A DNA stretch of 64,000 bases. Source: Aradus depressus (taxonomy: Eukaryota; Arthropoda; Insecta; Hemiptera; Aradidae). The notes beneath the pieces are model-generated. The model saw nothing but the letters and a program-made list of their open reading frames with translations. It had not been told where the DNA came from and searched no databases. Of this stretch, positions 33,304 through 43,663 are shown piece by piece. Position numbers and translations under genes: made by a program. The stretch spans positions 4,249,549 through 4,313,548 of the forward strand of contig OY759223.1 in NCBI GenBank assembly GCA_963662175.1, given 5' to 3'. The first letter of the stretch is position 1; every line of letters starts with the position of its first letter.

Positions 33304-34104
33304 CAGCGTTTCCAACCTTTTTTGGGTCGCGTACCACTTGGTAGTACATCACACTAAATTGTACCACTTCGTAAAAATGATTGTATTTCGTGAAATTTGT
33401 TATTGCGAGTGTGTTATTTTATAGGGTGACCATGTATTCACACCATAATGAGACAAATTACATTGAAACACGCCTAAACGTCATGCCAATATTTCACTAA
33501 ACGTCATCACAATATTTTCTCCTAACCCCTCTTTGAAGAACTGAAAACTGCTGATTTCGTCATTTTGCTCCGAATTTTCAGACCTATCATTTGTAGAACT
33601 CGGCAATACATCACTGTTCGTGTTTTGCTTGAGATTTTGGCACGTACCGGTTCTTAACCATTGATCCATGGGTTATTTAAAAAAAAAAAAAATCAATACG
33701 GGGATCAATGAATTTTAATAAACAAAGACGATACAATCACAAACAATAACCAGCCTCTTGTAAGCCGCGCGGTGAAGTGAACGAGAGTGCAACGCCATCA
33801 CAACAGTGACGGCGACATCTCAAGCTACTGATGGCTAACGGCTAAATTTAAAAGTGCACTCCAAAAAAACTTTATCGATTGCCGGATTTTCGATCATCGA
33901 CTGTACATATTAACAATTTTACTGTATAATATTATTTATTAAAATAATTTTTATGAATTATAGGAAAAAATGTTTCTATGAAATTTTTATGGTTTAATTT
34001 ATTTTTATTTTTTATGTCCGCCATTATTGATTATTTTTTGCGTACCACCAACCAGCAACTCGCGTACCACCAATGGTACGCATACCACAGGTTGGGAAAC
34101 GCTG
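33304..34104. mobile_element. Non-autonomous hAT element with perfect 8-bp target duplication
   Basis: The termini CAGCGTTTCCAACC and GGTTGGGAAACGCTG are inverted. The subterminal 'gcgtaccac' motif recurs inverted at the right end. ACCTAGAC flanks both sides (33296-33303 and 34105-34112). It is 801 bp. A minus-strand frame at 33481-33669 starting MDQWLRTG could be the N-terminus of a ZBED-type transposase relic (weak). Confidence 0.88.
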
Positions 34105-34714
34105 ACCTAGACCCTCAAGACAGCACAACGGTAAAGACCCCTAAAGTTGTTTCTGCCTTCGACATTGCAGATACATTAGTAGAAAACTAGCTAATGAACT
34201 GGGCTGGGCGAAAGGAACGAGACTAGAAGATGACATCACCGGCCTTAATATTAGAAATGTCTGCATTGCTCCCTGTGTTGCAGAACTGATGCACCGCCCT
34301 TGTCGGCTTAGGAAATTATAGTGCAGTATTTTACTGTTCTGCTGATTACACTCCTCAACAAAAAGTGAACTTATTTCTATCCAACCCTACACTCTCCACG
34401 GCTCGCTCATCTCAATTCTCCCATTCAATATGAACCAGTCATACTTCCCCACCTCAAAATAAGTTTCCGCTCTTCCTTTAAGGTCACTCATCACTGCCAA
34501 CCTCACTCCGAGACCCCTTCCCAAAAAATTCCTTGAGAGCGCTCAATTGTATTTCCCGAGACGGAACCAGAGAGTCCTTACAATCTTTGAGGCGTATCAA
34601 GACACCCCCCTCCCAAAGCAATTTCCACTACACCTCCCACTATGACATCATACTTCCCCACCTGAACTAACTGTCGCTCTCCCACAGGGGCCATAGAGGA
34701 AAATATAATATCGA

Positions 34715-35140
34715 TCAACATTTTGAGGCAGAGTTTTCAACGGAATTTCATGTTTTTCGAAAACCTGATTCCAAAAATGAACAAAAAAAAAATTCTGTCT
34801 GTTAACACGATAACTGCCAATAGAATGGATGTATCAACACGAAATTTTATATGTGTATCCCTAACTCTTTAAAAACGACATTTATTGAATTTCAGCTAAA
34901 TCGATCAAAGGGAAGAGGGGGAGAGCCTTCGCAGAAAATTATAAGGGAAATTCTTAAGGGATTTTGAATTTAAGAATAATTTAAATTCAGTGGTTCTTAT
35001 GTAGTTCTGGAAACATGTATAAAATGTTGTGTCTATATGTTTATTCTATCGGTGTTATCATGTTTACAGGCACACACACAAACAAAAACAAGACATGAAT
35101 ATTTTTTTTCATTTTTTGGAATCAGGTGTTCGGGAAACAT
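34715..35140. repeat. Family P copy
   Basis: 'gagttttcaacggaatttcatgtttttcg..ctgattccaaaaatgaa', then 'cacgataactgccaatagaatgg', ending with a reverse block near 35030-35140 ('tttattctatcggtgttatcatgtttac'). Confidence 0.6.
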
Positions 35141-35194
35141 CAAATTGGAGGATTGATTGATTGCAGGGGTGGGTTTTATACCCATGTTATTCAA

Positions 35195-35405
35195 AGGCTG
35201 AAGGCCCATATAACTACTTACTCTTCTACACCTTTGATGAAGCGCAGGATCTCCTTTCGAAGCTCTGCATTCTCAACTCATCTGGGTTGAGGAACGCCTC
35301 ATCGTTCATACTCCATCGGAGATGTGAATAACCTTCACATTCCTCCAGGATGTCCACATCTTCTGCAGAAAGGATCTGGAACAAGACCCATTTCAGCTGG
35401 GTAAT
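35195..35405 (-). pseudogene. LINE ORF2 C-terminal zinc-knuckle fragment
   Basis: Minus-strand pieces in alternating frames: EMGLVPDPFCRRCGH, EECEGYSHLRWSMNDEAFLN, then ELRKEILRFIKGVEE. LINEs of the R1/Jockey type end with a 'G...P.CR.CG....E...H....C...L' knuckle and a closing 'I..FI.G' helix. Frameshifts break it. Confidence 0.5.
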
Positions 35406-35485
35406 TAAAATGAATTACTGTAAATTATTTCATAATAAGATTAAGGTACGCCCAAGAAGTTGGTCTAGGATACCTTGAATCGGCC

Positions 35486-35860
35486 CTGAATGAATGAAAA
35501 TAAATGTTATTCTGGGACCGAGATTCCCTAAGAATAAATACATGAAAGTCACTGAACAGAGCAACAAATACAAATAAAATAAAATATCAGTAATGAGATA
35601 AAAGTGCTACAGTGGATAGAAACAAGAACAGAATGAATATAACTACATAAGAAAATACAATAAAATAAATAATGATGAAATAAGTTTAAAAATAAATAAA
35701 TAAAATAATAATAAAAAATAATTAAATTAACAACTTTATTATGAAGAAATCATACGAAAATAAATATATAGAAGAACATAAAATAAGTTTAAAAAAATAT
35801 ATAAAAATGAAGATTATGGAGGAGACCCTATATGCACTCGTATGTTTGTTTGCTTGTTTC
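35486..35860 (-). mobile_element. LINE 3' untranslated fragment
   Basis: The first 60 bases (aatgaatgaaaataaatgttattctggg..ttccctaagaataa) match the 3' end of the LINE at 39153-39798. The rest is A-rich. Confidence 0.5.
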
Positions 35861-35861
35861 T

Positions 35862-35980
35862 AGAATCATGCCCGGGCTTTAACTACATACTGCCTAATTC
35901 CAGGGCCTGTACTAGAGCTTAGTTACCTGGGGTAGCGGTCTTTAACGAGTAACTTACATCGTACTGGTTATGGGATAGGA
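35862..35980 (-). mobile_element. SINE 3' fragment, diverged
   Basis: 'atcatgcccgggctttaactac' and 'gcggtctttaacgagtaac' blocks only. Confidence 0.55.
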
Positions 35981-36174
35981 CAAGATAGGAACTTAAATAT
36001 TAACGTATTTTATTTTTTTTTTCTGCATTCATTTAAGTGAAGTAAATTAATGCGTTACACTGGTCAGAACATGCCTTATTCTTTTCGGACATTTGTAGTC
36101 ATGAATTTTTGATTTTTGGAATTTTTCAACTTAAGAGCTAAATTAAAGTAAGTTTGTTTTTTGTTTTTTGTGTT

Positions 36175-36950
36175 TTCGACTCAGTTCAGGGCTTTAACTA
36201 CAATTGCCAACTACTAGACCCCTCTTTCGTTGCTCTGTTGGATAATGAGAACGACTCTACTATGCGAGTGTATCATATATATAAAGCTGAAAATGTCTGT
36301 GCGTTGTACCGCTATAACTCACGAACGGCTTAATGGATTTGATTAATTTTTTTTTTAAATTTGTTCGTCATCGTCTGTGGAAGGTTATAGGCGTATTAGT
36401 ATCTCAATATCTGGTCCATCCCAGCATCCACCCACGCAATCTTTGTAACTCAAAAACCACTGCAATGATTAATGAGGAATCTTTTTGAATAGATAAGTTT
36501 TATCTACCGGAAGGTTAAGGTCTTTTTTTAATCAACCCCTGGTCCATCCCAGCATCCACTCACGCAATCTTTGTAACTCGAAAACCATTTCAACGATTAA
36601 TGAGAAATCTTTTTGAATAAATTAGTTTTAGCTCCAAAGCTAGCGTTACTACAGTTGAAGGACTATAAGCCTTATTCCGTATGAATAATTGAAAATTATA
36701 ACATCATGCATGTACTGTCGAGGAACTGAATAGCCTTATAGGAGATATTGGGAGAAAAGTCAAAGTTCCCCGGGCAACGCCGGGTATTACTGCTAGTAAG
36801 TTATAATTTTAACTACCCACATTTGGTTCATTAAAGTGTATCTGATCGCAGAGCCTCAGGACCATGGCTTTATGTCTCGTCCGAAGGACGACGAGCTCAA
36901 GAGTTTATCCGCAACTCAGATATAAAAAATCTAAGGGCCTCACCCTGGGC
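36175..36950 (-). mobile_element. Old SINE split by a Helitron
   Basis: The 3' body lies at about 36175-36272. The remaining body (tcaggaccatgg...tccgaaggacgacgagctc...aagggcctc) resumes at about 36797-36950. Removing 36273-36796 restores the family order. Confidence 0.6.
36273..36796 (+). mobile_element. Non-autonomous Helitron
   Basis: Begins TCATATATATAAAGCTGAAA after an A. It ends with a CCCGG-gcaacg-CCGGG hairpin, then TATTACTGCTAG before a T. This fits the Helitron rule: 5' TC, 3' CTAG with an upstream hairpin, inserted between A and T. It contains a roughly 120-bp internal tandem duplication ('ctggtccatcccagcatccac' at about 36410 and 36539). No Rep/helicase coding. Confidence 0.75.
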
Positions 36951-37276
36951 ATATAGCCAGTAGAAATATTGATACAAAGGACAAGACTACAAACTGTTAT
37001 TTAGGGTATGGTCCAAGAACAGTAAAGCCTTGTCTCTTTTCCTCCTGTTTGGCCTGATACGAACTATCCTCTGTTTGAAGAGTCCAGAGATCCTCCCAGT
37101 GATCCTTGTTAGATACACCCTGTGTTAGGAGTGTCCTGACTGAATCCTTTTTCTATTTTTTCAACCTTGCTCCAGCTTTATTTTTCGGACGCGGGGGGGG
37201 CTTGGCCAGGGTGTGTCCACAGTGGGTTCTCTGTTTACCGACAGGTTTCAGGTTTTCCGATCCTCCCTCACCTTAC

Positions 37277-37313
37277 TATATAAACTTGAATTGAAATCTC
37301 TTCCAGTATCAGT
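37277..37313 (+). promoter_or_regulatory. Core promoter of the peptide gene at 37349
   Basis: TATATAAA at 37277-37284 and ATCAGT at 37308-37313, 31 bp apart. Transcription presumably starts at this TCAGT initiator. The leader then reads GTTCTTCTTCGAACAG. Confidence 0.8.
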
Positions 37314-37348
37314 TCTTCTTCGAACAGAGAACAGATTTTCATCAAACA

Positions 37349-38860
37349 ATGGCATCATTCAAGATTCTTGTAAGTAGACTTTTCCATCTATATTTTCCCT
37401 ATCAATATTATTTCTTAAATCCTCAAATTGCTTACACTTTATTGACGTTTCAATTGAAAACATTTGTCATCTTCTTATAATCAAATCCGAAAATTGGGCA
37501 ATTATATTAACTTCTATTTTTTCCCAAAATTTAATTTTTAATTTAATTTTTCTGCAAAAGAATACAGTGTGGTTCTTTTAGTGAAGCAGTTCTCTTGCCA
37601 GGTAAATATTAGTACCCATTTCACAAAAAAAATCGTAGATCCTCTACATCTTTGCTAAAAACACCGTCGGAAGGGTCAAAATTATATTCTTTCGGATACA
37701 AGAGTCTCAAAACAATTGATCATTATTATGTTTTTTCGACAATACTTGATTTTTGAAGAAGGTATGTCAAACATAGGTAAAGAAAATTTTTTTTTTTAAT
37801 TTCATTAAAAAAATAAGTTATGGGTAAATTCTGAAAGCTTACCCTAATGGGGTTTATTCCTTTAGTAGCTTTCAAATAATATCAATCCCCTCAGGACCAT
37901 CGCTTAAAGTCCCTTCCGAAGGACGGTGTCCTCAAGGCTTTGTGACACCTCAGATAAAAACAGATTGAACTATCAATAGAGTATCTTCATTAAAGTATTT
38001 AACTATCATTAGAATATCTTCATTAAATTATTGATCTATCAATAAAGTATTTTCATTAAACTATTAAACTATCAATAGAGTATCTTCATTAAATTATTGA
38101 TCTATCAATAAAGTATTTTCATTAAACTATTAAACTATCAATAGAGTATCTTCATTAAATTATTGATCTATCAATAAAGTATTTTCATTAAACTATTAAA
38201 CTATCAATAGAGTATCTTCATTAAATTATTCCCTTATCAGTTAAGTATGTAAGTTTTTCTGACATGCCCGGGCTTTAAGTAAGAGCTATATCCCTTAATA
38301 ATTGTGCTTTTTCGTCGGTCTAGTCTACTCTACGGAGGGACATCTAAGTTTTCAGTTACTTATGGGTTAGGAGGTCTTTAGCGAGTACCTGACATTATAC
38401 AGGCTCGGGAACCATCGTTTAACGTGCCCTAGGTTCAAACACGATCTTGAGCAGAGCAGGCAAGCAAGCTATCTCTGAGCGTCTTCATCCTAGTATATTC
38501 TCAATGGTTCATTAGCGCCAGTCACATTATATAATATATAATGCAGCAAGGTCAGCAGTAACCATTTTATCTTCGGTTTTGTCTTCTAGGATCTTCTGCA
38601 TTTTAGTCGCACTCTCCTTCATGGTAAACGACAATTGACACACTGAACAATAAATCCAATAATTGTTAGTACAAAAATGTTTCAAATTTCAGTTTTTCCT
38701 CGCTCTGGCTATCGCCTGCGTGATGGCTTTCCCCGGTGAGAACGAGCGTGCTAAGAAGCAGGTGTTCGGGTGGGGAACTGGCTACCCTACTGCGTACAAC
38801 GCACCCATCGCGGCTGGCGCCTGGAATGGCGTACCTGGATGGTCCGGCGTCTACTACTAA
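37349..38860 (+). CDS. Two-exon secreted peptide precursor, short Gly/Trp member
   Basis: Exon 1 (37349-37369) codes MASFKIL before GTAAGT. Exon 2 (38693-38860) begins FFLALAIACVMAFPG after TTTCAG. The precursor has 62 residues: signal peptide, ENERA, KK-Q, then a mature part beginning QVFGWGTGYPTAYNAPIAAG and ending PGWSGVYY. The LLG of the sisters is replaced by FGW. The only complete gene of the cluster on the plus strand. Promoter and AATAAA (38950-38955) are both present, so the gene is complete. The intron (about 1.3 kb) carries a 66-bp tandem repeat and SINE pieces. Exon 2 is clearly GC-richer than its flanks. Confidence 0.88.
37885..37965 (-). mobile_element. SINE body fragment
   Basis: 'tcaggaccatcgcttaaagtccct.ccgaaggacgg' and 'cctcagataaaaac' only. 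Confidence 0.55.
37970..38232. repeat. About 66-bp tandem repeat
   Basis: Two related 33-bp subunits alternate (aactatcaatagagtatctt.. and atctatcaataaagtatttt..), giving about four higher-order copies. In the intron of the peptide gene. Confidence 0.88.
38258..38490 (-). mobile_element. SINE, diverged with gaps
   Basis: 'gacatgcccgggctttaagtaag', 'tctttagcgagtacctgacattatacaggctcggg' and remnants of the head. Confidence 0.65.
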
Positions 38861-39152
38861 ACGGAAACAACTCAAGCATCCCTGGCATTCTCTACAATAC
38901 CCGCAAACACAAACCATTCCAATCAAATGTGATTATTTGGCATATTACAAAATAAAATTTATTTTTGTTTTTCTTTCAAGTTTCTTGTACTCTTTTTACA
39001 TAATTCCAAATGAAACCTATAAAGCTCCACTCGAGTCTGGAACATCTCATCAACAGACAAAAGGATAGAAGAAGTAATACTGACTCGGTTACTCATGGGC
39101 CACACCTGGCTCATGGACGTCTGATGGCTCGGGAACCCCTCCTGTGTATGAG

Positions 39153-39798
39153 GTGAAATGAATGAAAAATAATCTTTACTCTGGGATATACGTCCCCTAA
39201 GAATAATATCATAAAAAATAAACAAGAGTATACAAGTATCAACCAGTTGAAAAGAATAAATATAAAATACAATAAAAGAGGTCTCTGGAAGTAAATACTA
39301 AATGTTAAAAACAGGCAATCAGTGAAATAGTATAATAATCTAGTGAAAAATAATAAAGAGAAATAAAAAAACAAGTATGAATAATAATGTGAAACATGGT
39401 AACAATAATGACTTGTATATGAATGAATTGTAAAAAACTGGACTGATGGAACAGAAGAGTGACAATCTGTCCAGTTGGAGTGAGAGACTTATAGGAAGAC
39501 GAGAACTATCTCATAGGAGCCAGTCTTAGGAATCAGAGGTTTGCTGAGTTTGGAGATAATGGAAAAGTAGGGACTTAAATGAAAGAAGAGTAGGAGCATG
39601 GCGAATCTGGAGAGGGAAAGAGTTCCAGAGGGAGTTAGCCTGGATAAGGAAGGAGTTGTGGTAGGTTGTTGTCCTGTGGGAAGGGAGGTAAAGATCAGAG
39701 GGACGGGATCTAGTGACTTTATAGTGGATATGGGATTTAAATTGAAGCATTTGGAAGATGTAGGAGAGCTTTTGGGAAAAAAATATATATAGACCCAC
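39153..39798 (-). mobile_element. 5'-truncated CR1/L2-type LINE
   Basis: A 90-codon minus-strand frame (39526-39798) contains HRTTTYHNSFLIQANSLWNS, then FPLQIRHAPTLLSFKSLLF. CR1/L2/Rex-type ORF2 proteins end with this 'YHNSF...WN.LP..IR.A.....FK..L' pattern. The 3' untranslated part ends in ATTCATTTCACC-type sequence. The 5' edge abuts a perfect 18-bp palindrome (39790-39836). Confidence 0.68.
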
Positions 39799-39836
39799 CT
39801 CTTATCTTTGTATATAGGAGATAAGAGGTGGGTCTA
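39790..39836. repeat. 18-bp perfect palindrome with 11-bp loop
   Basis: TAGACCCACCTCTTATCT and its reverse complement at 39819-39836. It sits at the 5' junction of the truncated LINE. Confidence 0.85.
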
Positions 39837-39839
39837 TCA

Positions 39840-40540
39840 TCCAAACCGAATGCATATCATATATATATATATAGTCCCCAGAAGGTGAATTTCAGCATTG
39901 CAATGCTTATTTTCGATATCCTATCTGATCTACTGATTTTGAGCCTTATGAGACGACAAAGAAGAAGAGTTTAAGAGTGAGTAGCGAAAAAATATGCTTA
40001 ATGCAGATAATTCAAGTTGATAACGTACATTGCCATTCATAGAAAATAGAAAAATTTAATTGCAAAATTGAAATTTTTGTAGACAGATAGTAACCTGTTT
40101 GTTCGGAAATTGACTAGTGAAGCGTCAACTCCAAGCTTCAACCACAAGGAGATCATGCCTCGTTCAGAAACCAAGACTGGTTTTAGAATTGAACTGAGGG
40201 TTGGTTGAAACCACAAAGGCCCTACCCGTCTGATTTCTGAACAGTTTCAAAAGGTCCAAAGACCACAACCAACAGACTTTCTGTTCCAGACTTAAAGGTG
40301 TTTGACTTTGAGCTGCAGAAAGTTTTGAAAGCTTTAAGAAGAAGTTTTATGTTGACAAGGAGTTTTAAATCTTTGTTATTTAGTTAATTGTGGGAAGTGT
40401 CACTTAAAGCAACCATCTAAGCTAAAGAGGTCGACAACCAGTGCTTCTTCATTCATGGTTCAACTGAATCGCTAATGGCGCCTTATCAAGAATCAACTTT
40501 AATGGACCGATTACAGTTTGATCAATAAAAGTTGAATATG
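39840..40540. other. Non-coding, nothing recognised
   Basis: AT microsatellite at 39858-39872. The rest is unique-looking sequence of moderate GC without an ORF. Confidence 0.4.
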
Positions 40541-40550
40541 ACTAGAATCT

Positions 40551-40801
40551 CACAGGTTGTCAAATAAAATATAGTATAACCTCTCATCAGGCAGTTTCCC
40601 TCATCATCAGACAGTCTGATAAAATATAAAAAAATTTATTGAATAAAAATAAATAAATAAAACAATCTAAAAACTTTAATCATGGATGGGGACAGACGAG
40701 TTATTCCTGTCCACCATCTGAGTCACAACTCGAAAGCCGGCTAGCTATTTCTAATAAAAATCTGTGAGAGGTCATACTATATTTTATTTGACAACCTGTG
40801 A
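40551..40801. mobile_element. Family 3 hammerhead-type inverted terminal repeat
   Basis: 40551-40586 is the reverse complement of 40765-40800 (one mismatch), with the same CACAGGTTGTC outer ends as 18105-18505. ACTCGAAAGCCGGCTAGC (about 40728-40745) preserves the 3' half of the hammerhead. CTGATGATGAGGG is present on the minus strand at about 40600-40612. The sequence beyond 40801 ('aatcacttctcactacat..ccatcttcatat') matches the inverted flank at 18066-18120. Confidence 0.6.
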
Positions 40802-41213
40802 AATAATCACTTCTCACTACATTAGCCATCTTCATATTAATGTCTAGAATCAGTTTTTGTTCTCACACTTCAATAGAAACTGATCAACAGTTTCAGTTTT
40901 AAAATGGCGTCGAAAGTAGTTGTACATAAAATTTCAGGGATATATTTGCATACTAAGTGAAAAAGATAGTGAGAAAGTCGTTGAGCGATTATATAATTTC
41001 TCCCATACCCCACAGAGCTCAGAAAGTAAAAGTACTAAAAATGTAACAACACTTCCTTCCTCATAAAATTAATTTTCATCAAATATTTATATAATTTTAA
41101 ACGATCAAATAAGAGTAGACGCAGTTAAAGTCTCCTAAAACGTTAAAAATATTGTTTTTTGGAAAAGATTCGACATTGAATCTTGAATGAATGAATAACT
41201 TTATTGCTTATTG

Positions 41214-41350
41214 TAGGAATATTGAGGGTCAGTCAAAGATGTAAGACAGGCAACACTATTCAAACGCCAACGTTTCTATATATTTTATATCATCATCAGA
41301 GCCTACAAACATGGGGGGGGAATCAAGATTAGAATTACAATTAAACAAAA
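41214..41350 (-). mobile_element. Truncated Penelope-like element 3' end with hammerhead motif
   Basis: The reverse complement matches 3240-3340: CTGATGA core (plus-strand TCATCAG at 41293-41299), GAAACGTTGG, then the 'gactgaccctcaata' terminal block. It differs from the intact element at several bases (ATATATAGAAAC in place of ATATATCGAAAC), so it comes from an older insertion. Confidence 0.75.
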
Positions 41351-41934
41351 TTAGTGTGTTGATAAACATTACTGAACGTTAAAATAGACATTGTAACGAG
41401 TTAAAAATTGAACCTGACTTACTATAAATAAATTAATCAACTGAATTATAAATACATAGATAGATTCAATAACTAATAACAAAAAAAAAAAAAAATACTT
41501 ATATTAATAAAAAGGTTAAATTAAAATAAAGCCACAGGTAACATTAGTCTTTTAGAGTTTTTCTTAACTTGAAGCTTGTTAGGACAAACAAATAAATGTG
41601 ATGAAGCTTCTGTTCATCTGAAACTAATAGTAAGTTGTGGAGATGGGCCTGTTGCTGAGCGACATCTACCGGAACATCTCCCAAATAACTAGCACGGTAT
41701 TTGTCTCTCATATAAACAAGCTAAGAGTTCTTGTCCAGCTTCGGTTAGCAGGGAAAAAGGGAACACTGACTTATATAAGAAACGAAAAACATGAGTTCTC
41801 TCCTGAGATTAGTTGAGGGTTGTGTTCTCTGGGAAGAGGGATGACCTAGTATAGCCCATGTGTAAGATACACCGGTATCGGTGTATCCCTTGTATCTTAT
41901 GTTTTCAATTGAACTTTTTTGTTTTAATTCCCTA

Positions 41935-42030
41935 TATAAAGTATGCAATAGGTCAGAAATTCGATTTTGACTTTTCAACGGAATTTCATGTCTTCCAACA
42001 GTCTGATTCTAAAAATGAAGAAAACATTTT
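41935..42030 (+). repeat. Family P terminal fragment
   Basis: 'aataggtcagaaattcgattttgacttttcaacggaatttcatg..ctgattctaaaaatgaag'. Confidence 0.55.
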
Positions 42031-42239
42031 CGAGTGTTGGGCAATAAAGTTATTCATTCATTCAAGATTCAATGTCTAATCTTTTCCCAAAAAACAACAT
42101 TTTTAACGTTTTAGGAGACTTTAACTGCGTCTATTTCAATTTGATCGTTCAAAATTATATAAATATTTGATGAAAATTAATTATATGAGGAAGGAAGTGT
42201 TGTTACATTTTTAGTACTTTTACTTTCATTGTTTTGCAA

Positions 42240-42935
42240 TATTTTTATTGTTTCACTTTGAGTCCTAGTAGTGCTCCTCAAGCTCTTTACAATGAATACC
42301 CGAATCAACGTCCTATCTAAACGCGTTATCACGCTACACTAATTTCTAATTTTACAGGACGCTAATACGCAACAATCATCCACCGGCGTCCACACTAGTC
42401 CGATAACGTCACAGGCAAAACAAACACTGCACAACAATGTGTCATTATTTTCAAACAAATCAGTAAATAGGGATACACACGCCGTAGATTTTCTGTGAAA
42501 ACGTCGGGATAAAATCATTTTTCATTTTCTTTTCATTTTCTGCTGAATCTCTTGCATTTGCTCGGCACTAGACTTTTTAGGTTTTTTAAATTCCTTCTGA
42601 TGCTAGCTTTCCTCTGATTTGCGTTTTCTATAATTCCGCGCATATTTACGATTCATACGAGACGACATCTTTAATTTTTTTGCAATTTTCAATTTAATAC
42701 CGATTTTTGCATATATTTGGGCGAATATTTTTATTGTTTCACTTTGAGTCCTAGTAGTGCTCCTCAAGCTCTTTACAATGAATACCCGAATCAACGTCCT
42801 ATCTAAACGCGTTATCACTCTACACTAATTTCTAATTTTACACGACACTAATTCGCAACAATCATCCACCGGCGTCCACACTAGCCCGATAACGTCACAG
42901 GCAAAACAAACACTGCACAACAAACACGTACAGAC
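42240..42935 (-). repeat. Direct repeat pair of about 205 bp
   Basis: 42235-42445 and 42726-42930 are near-identical direct copies ('tttttattgtttcactttgag ... caggcaaaacaaacactgcacaacaa'). Between them, on the minus strand, lies a short basic frame MSSRMNRKYARNYRKRKSEE ending in a stop. It could be the 5' leader and ORF start of an unidentified element, duplicated, or an LTR-like pair with a collapsed interior. Confidence 0.6.
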
Positions 42936-43089
42936 ATGCTCTATCCATTGTGACCTCAACCGTTGTTATCGCGTTATTAGTCTTATTATTATATTAGTTA
43001 TTATCGATTGAAATCTGACAGTATTTTGTCACACAAGAAAGTTTGACCGGCTATCACTGTGCTTAACGAGCGAATAGACGTTTTCACGT

Positions 43090-43480
43090 CAAAAAAAAAA
43101 ATCTATATATCTGTGAACACGATAACTTCGAATAGAATTAATGTATTGACGCGAAATTTTATATGTGTTTCCTCAACCGACTGAGGACACCTATTTATTT
43201 TCAGCGGAATCGGGGTGAGAGGGGGGGGGGGCAGGATCAAACTTCCTAATAACTGCCAATATAATGAATGTTTAGACATGAAATTTTTATATTTAAATTC
43301 AAAATCTTATAAAGATGGTACCTACAACACTTCCTCGAAATCGGTCGGAGGAGAAGAGGGATCAGAGAGTCCACCGACTCAAATAACTGCCGATGTAAAA
43401 AAAAAAAACGATTAATTGGCTATGGAGTGCGAGCGATAACTGATAGTTCATGGACATGATTCAACGAAAGGTTTTTTTAC
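43090..43480 (+). repeat. Family P core
   Basis: 'ctgtgaacacgataacttcgaatagaatt' to 'aataactgccgatgtaa' and '.gttcatgg..tgattcaacga'. Confidence 0.55.
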
Positions 43481-43663
43481 AATAGTTTTGCAATCAGATA
43501 TGTGAGGGCGCCGGTGGCACAAAATTCGTTGAATACAGTTTTTTTTTACAAGATATGATGAACGATGTTCCGATATAGATATTTCTCAAAAATGGTTTCA
43601 TTTTGACACATGAATGAAGGTTAAAACCAAAGTTTGAAATTTTTTAATGATGGGAGCGTTGGG

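Larger units (their letters stand above)
41023..42226. mobile_element. Foldback structure, about 185-bp arms, with Penelope end inside
   Basis: 41023-41207 and 42041-42226 are near-perfect reverse complements (AAAGTAAAAGTACTAAAAAT ... outer end; gcaataaagttattcattcattc inner end). The 830-bp interior starts with an inverted Penelope 3' end. Confidence 0.78.

Noticed and set aside
38666..38926. Minus-strand 86-codon ORF and two alternative plus frames over the same place
   Set aside because: Shadows of the GC-rich exon 2 of the plus-strand peptide gene.
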